A stretch of DNA of 64,000 nucleotides, from contig NZ_CP078091.1 in assembly GCF_025917005.1 (NCBI RefSeq), forward strand, positions 2,046,001-2,110,000. Direction: 5' to 3'. The translations under genes were made by a program, and so were the position numbers. Each line of letters begins with the position of its first letter. Position 1 is the stretch's first letter. The notes beneath the pieces were generated by a model. It made no database searches and was not told the origin of the DNA. It saw only the letters and a program-made list of their open reading frames with translations. Below are positions 43,810 to 52,127 of this stretch, piece after piece. The DNA comes from Porphyrobacter sp. ULC335 (GTDB lineage: Bacteria > Pseudomonadota > Alphaproteobacteria > Sphingomonadales > Sphingomonadaceae).

Positions 43810-44397
43810 TTGATTTTCCGGAGCTATTTGCCACGTTGGGTTGTCGTTGGCCTAGCGCTGTCGCTTGCGAGCATGGCCGCAGCGCAGGAACCTGCGCAAG
43901 ACAACGCCGAAATAGCTGCGATGTTCGCAGCAGACCAATCGCAACGAAGCGCCGACACCGAAGATTACGAGGCCGCCGCGCAGGCGGACGCGGAGCGGCG
44001 GCGGCGCACGCGTTCGCTGTATGACGATGGCAAGCTGACGACGGCGGCCGATTTCTTCGGTGCAGCCTTCATCTTCCAGCATGGCTCCGAGCCGCGCGAC
44101 TACCTGTTTGCCCACGTTCTTGCCATGCGCTCGTTGGCGCTAGGCCGCAAAGATGCCGAGTGGATCGCAGCGGCCACGCTTGATCGCTATCTTCAGAGTT
44201 CAGGTCAGGCGCAGGTCTACGGCACGCAATACAGATTCCCCCCGGAAGGCGGCGTGACAATGGAGCCTTATGACAGCGCCTTGTTGTCAGACGCTCAACG
44301 GCGTGCATCCGGCGCGGGCGATCTGGCGTCACAGCAGCGCAAGCTTGCCGAGTATGCGGCGTTGGTTCCGGCCCCGGTCGAAGACAAGGACGAGTGA
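43810..44397 (+). CDS. Hypothetical exported protein
   Basis: This 195-residue protein has a cleavable signal peptide (WVVVGLALSLASMAAAQ) and a helical, charged body (DYEAAAQADAERRRRT), with a later region (YLFAHVLAMRSLALG, then SGQAQVYGTQYRF) that recalls DUF6624-type proteins; that match is from memory and uncertain. The start is TTG 43810; no better ATG exists nearby. It follows fabZ by 30 bp and may be read through from the envelope operon. Confidence 0.6.
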   Translation: MIFRSYLPRWVVVGLALSLASMAAAQEPAQDNAEIAAMFAADQSQRSADTEDYEAAAQADAERRRRTRSLYDDGKLTTAADFFGAAFIFQHGSEPRDYLFAHVLAMRSLALGRKDAEWIAAATLDRYLQSSGQAQVYGTQYRFPPEGGVTMEPYDSALLSDAQRRASGAGDLASQQRKLAEYAALVPAPVEDKDE

Positions 44398-44461
44398 TTT
44401 CGCAAGAGTGGTTGCAATCGGCTGTGTTCCCGCCTAAGCGCGCCGCTTCCCATTCATAGCA

Positions 44462-44481
44462 GCGCCGGTCGGTACCGGCGC
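44462..44481 (+). promoter_or_regulatory. rpmE leader hairpin
   Basis: gcgccggt (44462-44469) and accggcgc (44474-44481) close a 4-nt loop, 21 nt before the rpmE start. The very stable stem could control L31 translation or end the upstream transcript. Confidence 0.4.
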
Positions 44482-44502
44482 CACGCTGCAAAGGATCACG
44501 TC

Positions 44503-44730
44503 ATGAAGGCCGAAGGTCACCCCCAATATCACATGATCACGGTCAAGATGACCGATGGTACCGAGTTCCAGACCCGCTCGACCTGGGGCAAGGAAGGCGA
44601 CACCTTGTCGCTCGAAATCGATCCCCTCAGCCACCCGGCCTGGACCGGTGGCCGTCAGCAGGCGTCGGAAGGCGGCCGTGTGGCGCAGTTCAACAAGCGT
44701 TTCGGCGGGCTCAGCCTTAAGAACAAGTAA
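44503..44730 (+). CDS. rpmE: 50S ribosomal protein L31, zinc-independent form
   Basis: L31 bridges the two subunits. This 75-residue protein has the family pattern ([18 protein letters not shown], then STWGKEGD and SHPAWTGG) but no cysteines, so it cannot bind the zinc held by C+ type L31. That makes it insensitive to zinc starvation, of interest because a zinc-uptake cluster lies in this window. Start ATG 44503 follows a GC-rich hairpin. Confidence 0.93.
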   Translation: MKAEGHPQYHMITVKMTDGTEFQTRSTWGKEGDTLSLEIDPLSHPAWTGGRQQASEGGRVAQFNKRFGGLSLKNK

Positions 44731-44793
44731 GTCGAGATCAGGCGCGCCCTTTGTGGCAGCGCCATCCGGTTCGCAGCCTTCGGGTTGCGTGAG

Positions 44794-44822
44794 AAGGGCG
44801 GCCCGACGGGGTCGCCCTTTTC
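44794..44822. terminator. Bidirectional terminator between rpmE and the oxygenase gene
   Basis: aagggcg (44794-44800) pairs with cgccctt (44813-44819), with a T run after it. The two flanking genes converge on it. Confidence 0.75.
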
Positions 44823-44838
44823 GATTCCGGCGCAGGTG

Positions 44839-45474
44839 TCAGCCCTGCCACTCGCGCTCACGGTACCACTTGGTGATGACGTATTTGACGCCCTTGCGCA
44901 CCTTCATCCCGTGGTGGAGCGTGGCAGGGTTGACCGCGCCGTCAGCCAGGCGGTTGTTCCAGCACAGCAACTTGCCCGCCTCGGGCTGGAAGGTTTTGTC
45001 GAGCAGCTTGAACCGCGTCGCCCCGCCAGCCGCCACATCGTTGAGATAGACCATGAAGGTCCACGTCCGGTTGCCCGACAATGCGCAGTAGCGCTGGTAG
45101 TCGCGGCCATCGGGGGCGAAGTAATCGGTGTGCGGTTTGAACTCCTGCCCCTCGGCGTAGCGCTGTCCCTGCAAGGGTTCGCCATAGGCCGGATCGATCC
45201 CCGACAGCTCCGTCAGCATCGCCTCGATCTGCTGGACGGCGGGCAGGGCGGCATCAAGGTCGCAGGTTTCGCTTGTGCGGAAATAGGCATCGCCATTGTC
45301 GTCGGCGATGGTGGAGGGGCGGCGGCCAGCCTCAATCAGCGCGATCAGATCGGCGGCGAGATCATCGGATACGAATCGTTTCTGCTGGAACACGGCGGCC
45401 TTCGGGCTTGGAACCCGCTGCATACCGGGCTGCGCGGCGAGGCGCACGGCGATGGATTCGCTGATCGTCGTCAT
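44839..45474 (-). CDS. 2-oxoglutarate/Fe(II)-dependent oxygenase, prolyl 4-hydroxylase type
   Basis: This 211-residue protein has the double-stranded beta-helix signature: HTDYFAPDG with the H-x-D iron ligands at about 116-118, a second His in LHHGMKVRKG and the KYVITKWYRERE end carrying the 2-oxoglutarate-binding Lys. It matches bacterial P4Hc-domain proteins that hydroxylate proline or related residues; the substrate is unknown. The start at 45474 (MTTISESIAV) is the first sensible ATG; sequence upstream in frame overlaps the tRNA-His region and is not coding. Confidence 0.82.
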   Translation of the reverse strand: MTTISESIAVRLAAQPGMQRVPSPKAAVFQQKRFVSDDLAADLIALIEAGRRPSTIADDNGDAYFRTSETCDLDAALPAVQQIEAMLTELSGIDPAYGEPLQGQRYAEGQEFKPHTDYFAPDGRDYQRYCALSGNRTWTFMVYLNDVAAGGATRFKLLDKTFQPEAGKLLCWNNRLADGAVNPATLHHGMKVRKGVKYVITKWYREREWQG

Positions 45475-45704
45475 TGCCGGACGAGAATAGAAGCCGCGGG
45501 GCGCGAGGCAACGCTTTTGCGCCCGCGCAATTATCTTGCGTGCGAAGCGCTCCCGCGCAGTTTTCGCTTCCCTTGAGACAGGCTTTGTGCAAGAGGCGCG
45601 CCTCCCTTGCCAGTGCACTTGACGGTGCTTCTGCCTCGCGTAAAGCCGCCCATCTCGCACGGGCTTGGCAGCGACCGGAACGGTGTCTGCGGGCAGGGGC
45701 GTGT

Positions 45705-45782
45705 GGCGATCATAGCTCAGTTGGTTAGAGCGCCGGTTTGTGGTACCGGAGGTCGCGGGTTCGAACCCCGTTGATCGCCCCA
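45705..45782 (+). tRNA. tRNA-His (GTG), with encoded G-1
   Basis: Acceptor gcgatca (45706-45712) pairs with tgatcgc (45772-45778). G at 45705 is the extra G-1, opposite C73 at 45779, with CCA encoded at 45780-45782. The anticodon GTG lies in the ggtttgtggtacc loop. T arm gcgggttcgaaccccgt is standard. The G-1:C73 pair is the usual identity element for HisRS, although some alphaproteobacteria lack it. Confidence 0.95.
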
Positions 45783-45828
45783 TTTCTCCCTGCTGCTGTC
45801 AAAGACCGCGCCCCACAGGGGACACGAC

Positions 45829-46896
45829 ATGACCGCATTCTGGGCCGAGCCCGATTTCGACGCGCATGAACTTGTGCAGCTGGTTCACGACCGGGCGAGC
45901 GGGCTGACGGCGATTATTGCGGTCCATTCGACCCATCTCGGCCCCTCTGCGGGCGGCACCCGTTTCTGGCACTATAACGATCCCGCCGGCGCGATGCGCG
46001 ATGCGCTGCGCCTGTCGCGCGGGATGAGCTACAAGAACGCGATGGCCGGGCTGCCAATGGGTGGCGGCAAGGCCGTGATCCTTGCGGACGAGCAGCGTAT
46101 CAAGACCCCCGAGATGCTCGCCGCTTTCGGTGACGCGGTGGAAGGTCTTGGCGGACGCTATGTCACGGCCGAGGATGTCGGCATCTCGGAGGCGGACATG
46201 GTCGCGGTCTCGCAGCGCACTGCGCATGTCTCGGGCCTGCCGGTGGCGGGTGAGGGCAGTGCCGGCGGCGATCCCGGCCCCTTCACGGCTTACGGGATCT
46301 ATCTCGGGATCAAGGCGGCGGTGCGGCACAAGCTGGGCAAGGACAGCCTTGCGGGCGTGCATGTCGCGGTGCAGGGCACCGGTTCAGTCGGCGGCGGCGT
46401 CGCGCGGCTTCTGGCAAAGGACGGCGCGAAGTTGACGCTTGCCGACATCAACGAAGCCCGCGCGGCGGCGCTTGCAGCGCAGCTTGGCGGCACGGCGGTC
46501 GCTTCGGACGCCATCATGGCCACGCCTTGCGATGTCTTCAGCCCCAATGCGCTGGGCGCGATCCTTGATGACACCGGCATCGCCGCGCTTGATTGCGCGG
46601 TGGTCGCGGGCGGGGCGAACAATCAGCTCGCCCGCCCGGAACACGGCGCAAAGCTTGCGGCGCGCGGCATTCTCTATGCGCCTGATTACGTGATCAACGC
46701 GGGCGGCATCATCTCGGTCGCGACCGAATATCTCGCGGGCCGTGACGGACGCACAGGCGACGTTGCCGAGGTCAATGCGCTGGTCGAACAGATCCCCGGG
46801 CGGCTCGAATCGATCTGGCAGGAAAGCGCGAGCACCGGCATTTCGTCGGATGTGGTGGCCGACCGGATGGCGCAAAAGCTGATCGGCCGCGGCTGA
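45829..46896 (+). CDS. Glu/Leu/Phe/Val-type amino acid dehydrogenase
   Basis: This 355-residue NAD-dependent oxidative deaminase has a catalytic Lys motif (SYKNAMAGLPMGGGKAV) and a Rossmann motif (HVAVQGTGSVGGGVARLL). Length and motif spacing fit leucine/branched-chain dehydrogenases rather than glutamate dehydrogenase (about 450). It would feed branched-chain or aromatic amino acids into catabolism. It begins 46 bp after tRNA-His and stands alone before the ccm operon. Confidence 0.85.
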   Translation: MTAFWAEPDFDAHELVQLVHDRASGLTAIIAVHSTHLGPSAGGTRFWHYNDPAGAMRDALRLSRGMSYKNAMAGLPMGGGKAVILADEQRIKTPEMLAAFGDAVEGLGGRYVTAEDVGISEADMVAVSQRTAHVSGLPVAGEGSAGGDPGPFTAYGIYLGIKAAVRHKLGKDSLAGVHVAVQGTGSVGGGVARLLAKDGAKLTLADINEARAAALAAQLGGTAVASDAIMATPCDVFSPNALGAILDDTGIAALDCAVVAGGANNQLARPEHGAKLAARGILYAPDYVINAGGIISVATEYLAGRDGRTGDVAEVNALVEQIPGRLESIWQESASTGISSDVVADRMAQKLIGRG

Positions 46897-46993
46897 TCGG
46901 GCCTGGAGGGCGGGAACAATTCCGCCGCCCCGCCATTTGCGCTCTTGTCGGGAACGGGTGTAAGGCTACAAGCCCGGCCAGACACGAAACATC

Positions 46994-47752
46994 ATGCACA
47001 TTTACGCCAATCCCACCCGTTTTCTGTCGCTTGCAAAGTGGCTGATGCCGCTCCTGTTCTGGAGCGGCCTGGTGCTGTCGATCGGCGCGGTGTGCTGGGG
47101 CCTGTTCGTTGTTCCGCCCGACCGGTTGATGGGCGAAACGGTGCGCATCCTGTTCATCCACGTGCCCGCTGCATGGCTTGGCATGGGGGGATGGGCGGGG
47201 ATCGCGATTTCCAGCGCCATGCTCTTGATCTGGAAGCACCCGCTCGCCGCCTTGGCAGCCCGCGCGATTGCCGTGCCGGGGATGGTGTTCTGCGCAATCT
47301 GCCTTGCCACCGGATCGATCTGGGGCCGCCCAACCTGGGGCACCTGGTGGGAGTGGGACGGACGGCTCACCTCGATGCTCGTGCTGCTGTTCCTATACGC
47401 CGGGTACATCGCGCTGACCGAAGCGGCTGAGCGTGAAGGCTCCTCGACCAAGATTGCCGCGATCTTCGGCCTGGTAGGCGCGGTCAATGTGCCGATCATC
47501 AACCGTTCGGTGGTGTGGTGGAATTCGCTCCATCAACCGCCAAGCATCACCGCAGGCAAAAGCGCGATCGAGACGACGTTCCTTGTGCCGCTGCTCGTTG
47601 CGGTGGTCGGCTTTTCCCTGCTGTTTGGCGCGATCGTGCTGATGCGGATGCGCGCGCTGATTGCCGAACAACAGGTCGAAGCCCGCCTGCGCCGCCGCGC
47701 GATGGATGACGATGCACCCGCCAGCGTCGCCCCCGTGATGGAGCAGGCGTGA
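46994..47752 (+). CDS. ccmC: Heme exporter/handling protein CcmC
   Basis: Six-helix membrane protein that presents haem to CcmE during System I cytochrome c maturation. The tryptophan-rich haem-binding motif (WGRPTWGTWWEWDGRLTS) is at about residues 115-132. Length is 252 aa. ccmD overlaps its stop. The transporter genes ccmA and ccmB are not in this window. Confidence 0.94.
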   Translation: MHIYANPTRFLSLAKWLMPLLFWSGLVLSIGAVCWGLFVVPPDRLMGETVRILFIHVPAAWLGMGGWAGIAISSAMLLIWKHPLAALAARAIAVPGMVFCAICLATGSIWGRPTWGTWWEWDGRLTSMLVLLFLYAGYIALTEAAEREGSSTKIAAIFGLVGAVNVPIINRSVVWWNSLHQPPSITAGKSAIETTFLVPLLVAVVGFSLLFGAIVLMRMRALIAEQQVEARLRRRAMDDDAPASVAPVMEQA

Positions 47753-47892
47753 TGCGCGAAGAATTGAACCAGTGGGATTTCGTCTGGCTCGCTTATGGCG
47801 TGGGCGCGATTGCACTGGCATTGCTGATTGTCTGGGCGTGGCGTTCCATGGCCCGTGCCGAAGCGCGGCGTGACGCCACACGGCGGCGTTGA
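47752..47892 (+). CDS. ccmD: Heme exporter protein CcmD
   Basis: This 46-residue single-helix membrane protein (FVWLAYGVGAIALALLIVWA) has a basic C-terminal tail (RRDATRRR), the CcmD pattern. CcmD helps release holo-CcmE from the CcmABC complex. ATG 47752 overlaps the ccmC stop and the gene ends 14 bp before ccmE. Position is as informative as sequence here. Confidence 0.85.
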   Translation: MREELNQWDFVWLAYGVGAIALALLIVWAWRSMARAEARRDATRRR

Positions 47893-47906
47893 ACGGGAGA
47901 GATGGG

Positions 47907-48368
47907 ATGAAAGCCAAGCATCAACGTCTGGTCCTCGTGATTATCGCGCTTCTCGCCATTGTCGGCGCGGGGCTGCTGGCGGCTTGGTCTCTCCGTAATC
48001 AGGCCAATTACTTTTACCTGCCCGAACAGATGGCGGCGACCCCGCCAGACGTCGGTCAGGCCGTGCGCCTCGGCGGGATGGTACAAAAAGGTTCGATCAA
48101 GACCGAGGCTGACGGCGTGACGGTCAACTTCATGGTCACCGGCAACACCGCCGATGCCATTCCGGTACGCTACAGCGGCATCCTGCCCGATCTGTTCGTC
48201 GAGAATTCGGGCGTGGTGGCCGAAGGCAGCCTTGGCCCCGATGGCGTGTTCATCGCGACCAACCTGCTCGCCAAGCATGACGAGAATTATGTCCCCAAGG
48301 AGCTTGAGGGCATGGGGACGCAGGACGCCGCAAAAATGGCCGCCGAAACGACCGTAGGGCTGAATTAA
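47907..48368 (+). CDS. ccmE: Cytochrome c maturation protein CcmE
   Basis: Periplasmic haem chaperone of System I. One N-terminal anchor helix, then an OB-fold with the covalent haem-binding H124 and Y128 in AKHDENY. Length is 153 aa. ATG 47907 has a gggagag ribosome-binding sequence. It receives haem via CcmC and passes it to CcmF. Confidence 0.95.
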   Translation: MKAKHQRLVLVIIALLAIVGAGLLAAWSLRNQANYFYLPEQMAATPPDVGQAVRLGGMVQKGSIKTEADGVTVNFMVTGNTADAIPVRYSGILPDLFVENSGVVAEGSLGPDGVFIATNLLAKHDENYVPKELEGMGTQDAAKMAAETTVGLN

Positions 48369-48395
48369 AATCGTGCCACAGACGAGGGCCAAGCA

Positions 48396-50384
48396 ATGAT
48401 TGCCGAAATCGGATTGGCTGCCCTCTGGCTCGCCGCGGCGCTAGCGGTGCTCCAGATGGTCTCGGGCGCCTTCGCGCTGAAATCTGCCGAGGGTGAGGTC
48501 AATCCGCTGGCGATCTATGCCCGCCCGGCGGCGGTGGTGCAGGCTTTCCTTGCCGTGCTGGCCTTCATTTTGCTGCTGCGCGCCTTTGCGATCACCGACC
48601 TTTCGATCAAGCTGGTGGCGGCCAATTCCCATTCCATGAAACCGCTGCTTTACAAGCTGACCGGCACATGGGGGAACCACGAGGGGTCGATGCTGCTGTG
48701 GGTGGGCGTGCTGGCGGCTTCGGGCGGGCTGTTGGCCGCCTTCGAGAAGCGCCTTCCCGAACGCACCATGGGCGCGACGCTTGCGGTGCAGGGCTTTGTC
48801 GCGCTGGGCTTTTACGCCTTCCTGCTGCTGTCCTCCAATCCGTTCGAGCGCCTGCCGGTGCCCGCGGCCGAGGGGACGGGGCTTAACCCGCTGCTTCAGG
48901 ACATCGGCCTCGCGATCCATCCGCCGACGCTTTACGCAGGCTATGTCGGTCTTTCGGTCGCCTTCAGCCTTGCCATGGGCGCGCTGCTGACCCGCGAGGT
49001 CAACCCATCCTTCGCCCGCGTCATGCGCCCCTGGGTGCTGGGCGCGTGGGTGTTGCTGACGCTGGGGATCACGGCCGGATCATACTGGGCCTATTACGAG
49101 CTGGGCTGGGGCGGTTGGTGGTTCTGGGATCCCGTCGAAAACGCCTCGCTGATGCCGTGGCTCGCCGCGACCGCGTTGATGCATTCGGTGAGCGTGCTCG
49201 CCGCGCGCGATGCGTTGCGGACGTGGACGATCATGCTCGGCGTGCTGGCGTTCTCGATGTCGATGCTCGGCACGTTCCTGGTGCGCTCGGGCGTTCTGAC
49301 TTCAGTCCACGCCTTTGCGGTCGATCCTGAGCGCGGGGCCTTCATCCTCGGGTTGCTGGGCCTCTATATCGGCGGTGCTTTCACCATCTTTGCCCTGCGC
49401 GCGGGCGCCGTAGCCGAGGGCAAGCGCTTTGCCGTCGCCAGCCGTGAAGGCGCGCTCGTGTTCAACAATGTGATGCTTTCGGCGATCCTCGCGATCGTGC
49501 TGCTTGGCACGCTCTATCCGCTGCTGACCGAGGCGTTCAATGTGCGCGTGTCGGTTGGCCCGCCGTATTTCAATCCGGCCTCGGCGATCTTTGCGGTGCC
49601 GATGTTCCTTGTGATGGCGGTCGGCCCGCTGCTGCGCTGGAAGAGCGACAAGCCTGCGCGGCTGCAGTTCGAACTCGCGCTGATCGCGGCGCTGGTGATC
49701 GGGGTGATCGCGGCGGTCAGCTTCTTCGGCCAGTTCCCGCTGCTGCCCCTGCTCGGCCTCGGGCTCGCCGCCGCGCTGGCCGTGGCGGCATTCCTCCCCT
49801 TGCGCGGCCGCAATCTGAAGCGCGTGCCGGTGGCGACCTGGGGCATGGTGCTCGCCCATTTCGGCGTCGCGGTCTCGCTGTTCGGCATGGCCTGTGAAGG
49901 CGCCTTCTCGCAAGAACGCCTCGCCGCCGTGGCGCCGGGTGGGACCGAGCAGATCGGTGATTTTGCGGTCACGCTGGAACGCGTTACGCCGGTTGCCGGG
50001 CCGAACTGGACCGCGATCGAAGCGCGCCTTGCCGTGAGCGAGGATGGCGGCGAGCCGGTGATCTTGAACCCGCAGGCGCGCAGCTTCTGGTCGCCGCCGA
50101 TGTCGACCAGCGAAAGCGCGCTGCTGACCAAATGGGACGGCCAGCTCTACGCGGTGATCGGCAATCAGGCCGAGGACGGGCGCTGGCAGATCCGCATCTG
50201 GTGGAAGCCGTTTGTGACTTTCATCTGGTATGGCGGATTGCTGATCGGGCTGGGCGGGCTGCTGGCAATTGCGGGCCGTGTGCGGGTTGACGTCAAACGT
50301 CGCAGCGCAACCGCAAAGGGTGCGCAGCGCCGCGCCGATATCGAAGCGCTGGGCACGCCGCCCACGCCGATACCGGCGGAGTAA
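48396..50384 (+). CDS. ccmF: Cytochrome c haem lyase subunit CcmF
   Basis: This 662-residue membrane protein with about 15 helices attaches haem to apocytochrome c. The WWD haem-handling motif (WGGWWFWDPVENASLMPW) is at about 236-253, with conserved His residues on the periplasmic loops (for example HSMKP and HPPTLY). It begins 27 bp after ccmE. The C-terminal end has a basic cytoplasmic tail. Confidence 0.96.
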   Translation: MIAEIGLAALWLAAALAVLQMVSGAFALKSAEGEVNPLAIYARPAAVVQAFLAVLAFILLLRAFAITDLSIKLVAANSHSMKPLLYKLTGTWGNHEGSMLLWVGVLAASGGLLAAFEKRLPERTMGATLAVQGFVALGFYAFLLLSSNPFERLPVPAAEGTGLNPLLQDIGLAIHPPTLYAGYVGLSVAFSLAMGALLTREVNPSFARVMRPWVLGAWVLLTLGITAGSYWAYYELGWGGWWFWDPVENASLMPWLAATALMHSVSVLAARDALRTWTIMLGVLAFSMSMLGTFLVRSGVLTSVHAFAVDPERGAFILGLLGLYIGGAFTIFALRAGAVAEGKRFAVASREGALVFNNVMLSAILAIVLLGTLYPLLTEAFNVRVSVGPPYFNPASAIFAVPMFLVMAVGPLLRWKSDKPARLQFELALIAALVIGVIAAVSFFGQFPLLPLLGLGLAAALAVAAFLPLRGRNLKRVPVATWGMVLAHFGVAVSLFGMACEGAFSQERLAAVAPGGTEQIGDFAVTLERVTPVAGPNWTAIEARLAVSEDGGEPVILNPQARSFWSPPMSTSESALLTKWDGQLYAVIGNQAEDGRWQIRIWWKPFVTFIWYGGLLIGLGGLLAIAGRVRVDVKRRSATAKGAQRRADIEALGTPPTPIPAE

Positions 50385-50390
50385 TCGCTT

Positions 50391-50918
50391 ATGCGCTCGC
50401 GTCTGTTCCTGTGGGTGCCACTCGCCCTGTTCGCTTTCTTCGCGGGGCTGGCGGGTTACATGCTTACCCAGGACAAAGACCAGTTCGTCGAAAGCACGAT
50501 GATCGGTCAGCCCTTGCCCCAATTCGCACTCGACCCTGCGTTCGGCGGATTGCCGGGCGCTTCCAAGGCGGACTTCACCGGCAAGCCAAGGCTGCTCAAC
50601 ATCTGGGCAAGCTGGTGCCTGCCCTGCATCGCCGAGGCACCGCAGCTTGAAGCGTTGAAGGCGCAAGGGGTGGAGATCATCGGCATCGCGATCCGCGACC
50701 GGCCCGAGGATGTCGCCAATTTCCTGTCGCGTTACGGCAATCCCTATACCCGCATCGGCAGCGACCGGATTTCCGAGGTGCAACTCGCGATCGGCTCGTC
50801 CGGCGTTCCCGAGACCTTCGTGATCGATGCCAAGGGCGTGATCCGCTACCAGCATATCGGCGACATTCGCGCTGATGACGTGCCCGTGTTGCTCGCCGAA
50901 CTGGAGAAGGCCCGATGA
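50391..50918 (+). CDS. ccmG: Thiol:disulfide interchange protein CcmG/DsbE
   Basis: Membrane-anchored periplasmic thioredoxin that reduces apocytochrome c cysteines. One anchor helix (FLWVPLALFAFFAGLAGYM), then the active site WASWCLPC with C76 and C79, and the cis-Pro segment (SSGVPETFVID). Length is 175 aa. Overlaps ccmH by 4 bp (ATGA). Confidence 0.94.
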   Translation: MRSRLFLWVPLALFAFFAGLAGYMLTQDKDQFVESTMIGQPLPQFALDPAFGGLPGASKADFTGKPRLLNIWASWCLPCIAEAPQLEALKAQGVEIIGIAIRDRPEDVANFLSRYGNPYTRIGSDRISEVQLAIGSSGVPETFVIDAKGVIRYQHIGDIRADDVPVLLAELEKAR

Positions 50919-51343
50919 TCCGCGCCGCACTTGCACTGCTGCTGGCGTTTCTGGCCATGCCCGTTTTGGCGCAGGACACGATGCCGCCCGCGCCCTATGC
51001 CTATAACCAGCTCGACGACCCACGGCTCGAGGCCGAGGCGACCGAGCTGATGCACTCCTTGCGCTGTCTCAAGTGCCAGTCACAGTCGATTGCCGACAGC
51101 GATGCACCGATGGCAGGCGACATGCGCCATCAGGTGCGCAGCCGCATTCTCGCTGGCGAAAGCCCCGACCAGATCCGCAGCTGGCTGATCGCGCGTTACG
51201 GCGACTATGTCAGCTACGAGCCCGAAGTGAGCGCCACCACATGGCCGCTGTTCGCGGTGCCGGTGCTGGTCATCCTGATCGTCGCTGGCGTGTTGTTGCG
51301 GCGCCTCGGCAAGCGGCGCGGCGATGGGGGAGAAGCGGCATGA
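50915..51343 (+). CDS. ccmH: Cytochrome c maturation protein CcmH (CycL)
   Basis: The short CcmH form: signal peptide (ALALLLAFLAMPVLAQ), the redox motif LRCLKCQ with C51 and C54, a three-helix domain, and one C-terminal anchor helix (LFAVPVLVILIVAGVLLRRL). Length is 142 aa. It reduces apocytochrome with CcmG. Overlaps its neighbours on both sides by 4 bp. Confidence 0.93.
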   Translation: MIRAALALLLAFLAMPVLAQDTMPPAPYAYNQLDDPRLEAEATELMHSLRCLKCQSQSIADSDAPMAGDMRHQVRSRILAGESPDQIRSWLIARYGDYVSYEPEVSATTWPLFAVPVLVILIVAGVLLRRLGKRRGDGGEAA

Positions 51344-51987
51344 TCGGTGGATGGCTCGCGATCGGCGCGCTGGCGCTGGCGGCTTTTGCGGCGGCGGTGC
51401 TGCTCCTGAAGCTTCCACGCCACGGGTTCACCTTGTTCGGCGCGGCGCTGGTGTTCGGTCTGGCTGGCTATGCCTGGCAAGGTTCGCCCGGCCAACCTTC
51501 CGCGCCCAAGGCCAAAGCTGAAGAAGCTGGCACGCAGGGCGAGGCGATGGTCGAGGGACGCGCCGCCCTGTTTAGCCGTACGCTGCCGTCGCCCAACTAT
51601 CTCGTCACCTCGGATGCCTTTGCGAGGCAGGGCCGGTTCGGCGATGCGGCGGCGATGCTTCAGAAGGGGTTGCAGGACAACCCGCAAGACCTGGAAAGCT
51701 GGCTTGCGCTCGGCCTTGCGCTGGTCGGCCATGCCGATGGATTTGTCACGCCAGCGGCTTTGCAGGCGTTTGGCCGCGCAAGGGCCATTGATCCGGACCA
51801 CCCGGGCGCGGAATACTTCCTCGGCTTCGCCTATCTCCAAAGCGGGGAGATCGTCGCCGCGCGCAATGTGTGGGCAGGGCTTGTCGAACGCTCCCCCGCC
51901 GATGCGCCGTGGCGCGAGGGGCTCAGCGCCGAAGTCGCGCGGCTCGACGACATGATTGCGCGTGCGCCGATGCTCCAGGGGCAGTGA
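51340..51987 (+). CDS. ccmI: CcmI/CycH-like TPR protein of cytochrome c maturation
   Basis: This 215-residue protein has two N-terminal hydrophobic segments (LAIGALALAAFAAAVLLL and LFGAALVFGLAGYAW) and TPR-like repeats in its periplasmic part (GRFGDAAAMLQKGLQDNPQD; ARAIDPDHPGAEYFLGFAYL). CcmI chaperones apocytochrome c to the CcmFH lyase. It is shorter than classical CcmI, lacking the long C-terminal domain. ATG 51340 overlaps the ccmH stop; it ends the operon. Confidence 0.82.
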   Translation: MIGGWLAIGALALAAFAAAVLLLKLPRHGFTLFGAALVFGLAGYAWQGSPGQPSAPKAKAEEAGTQGEAMVEGRAALFSRTLPSPNYLVTSDAFARQGRFGDAAAMLQKGLQDNPQDLESWLALGLALVGHADGFVTPAALQAFGRARAIDPDHPGAEYFLGFAYLQSGEIVAARNVWAGLVERSPADAPWREGLSAEVARLDDMIARAPMLQGQ

Positions 51988-52127
51988 TGACCGACGTGAC
52001 CTTCGGGTGTCATCAGTGCCGAGGTGTTGCAGGTGCGAACAACGAGTGCTAGGCGCGCGCCCTTCTTGGGCCTAAATGCGTGGGGCCTTGTGGGCAGTAC
52101 CGGGGGGATACGGGAAATCCGATTATC

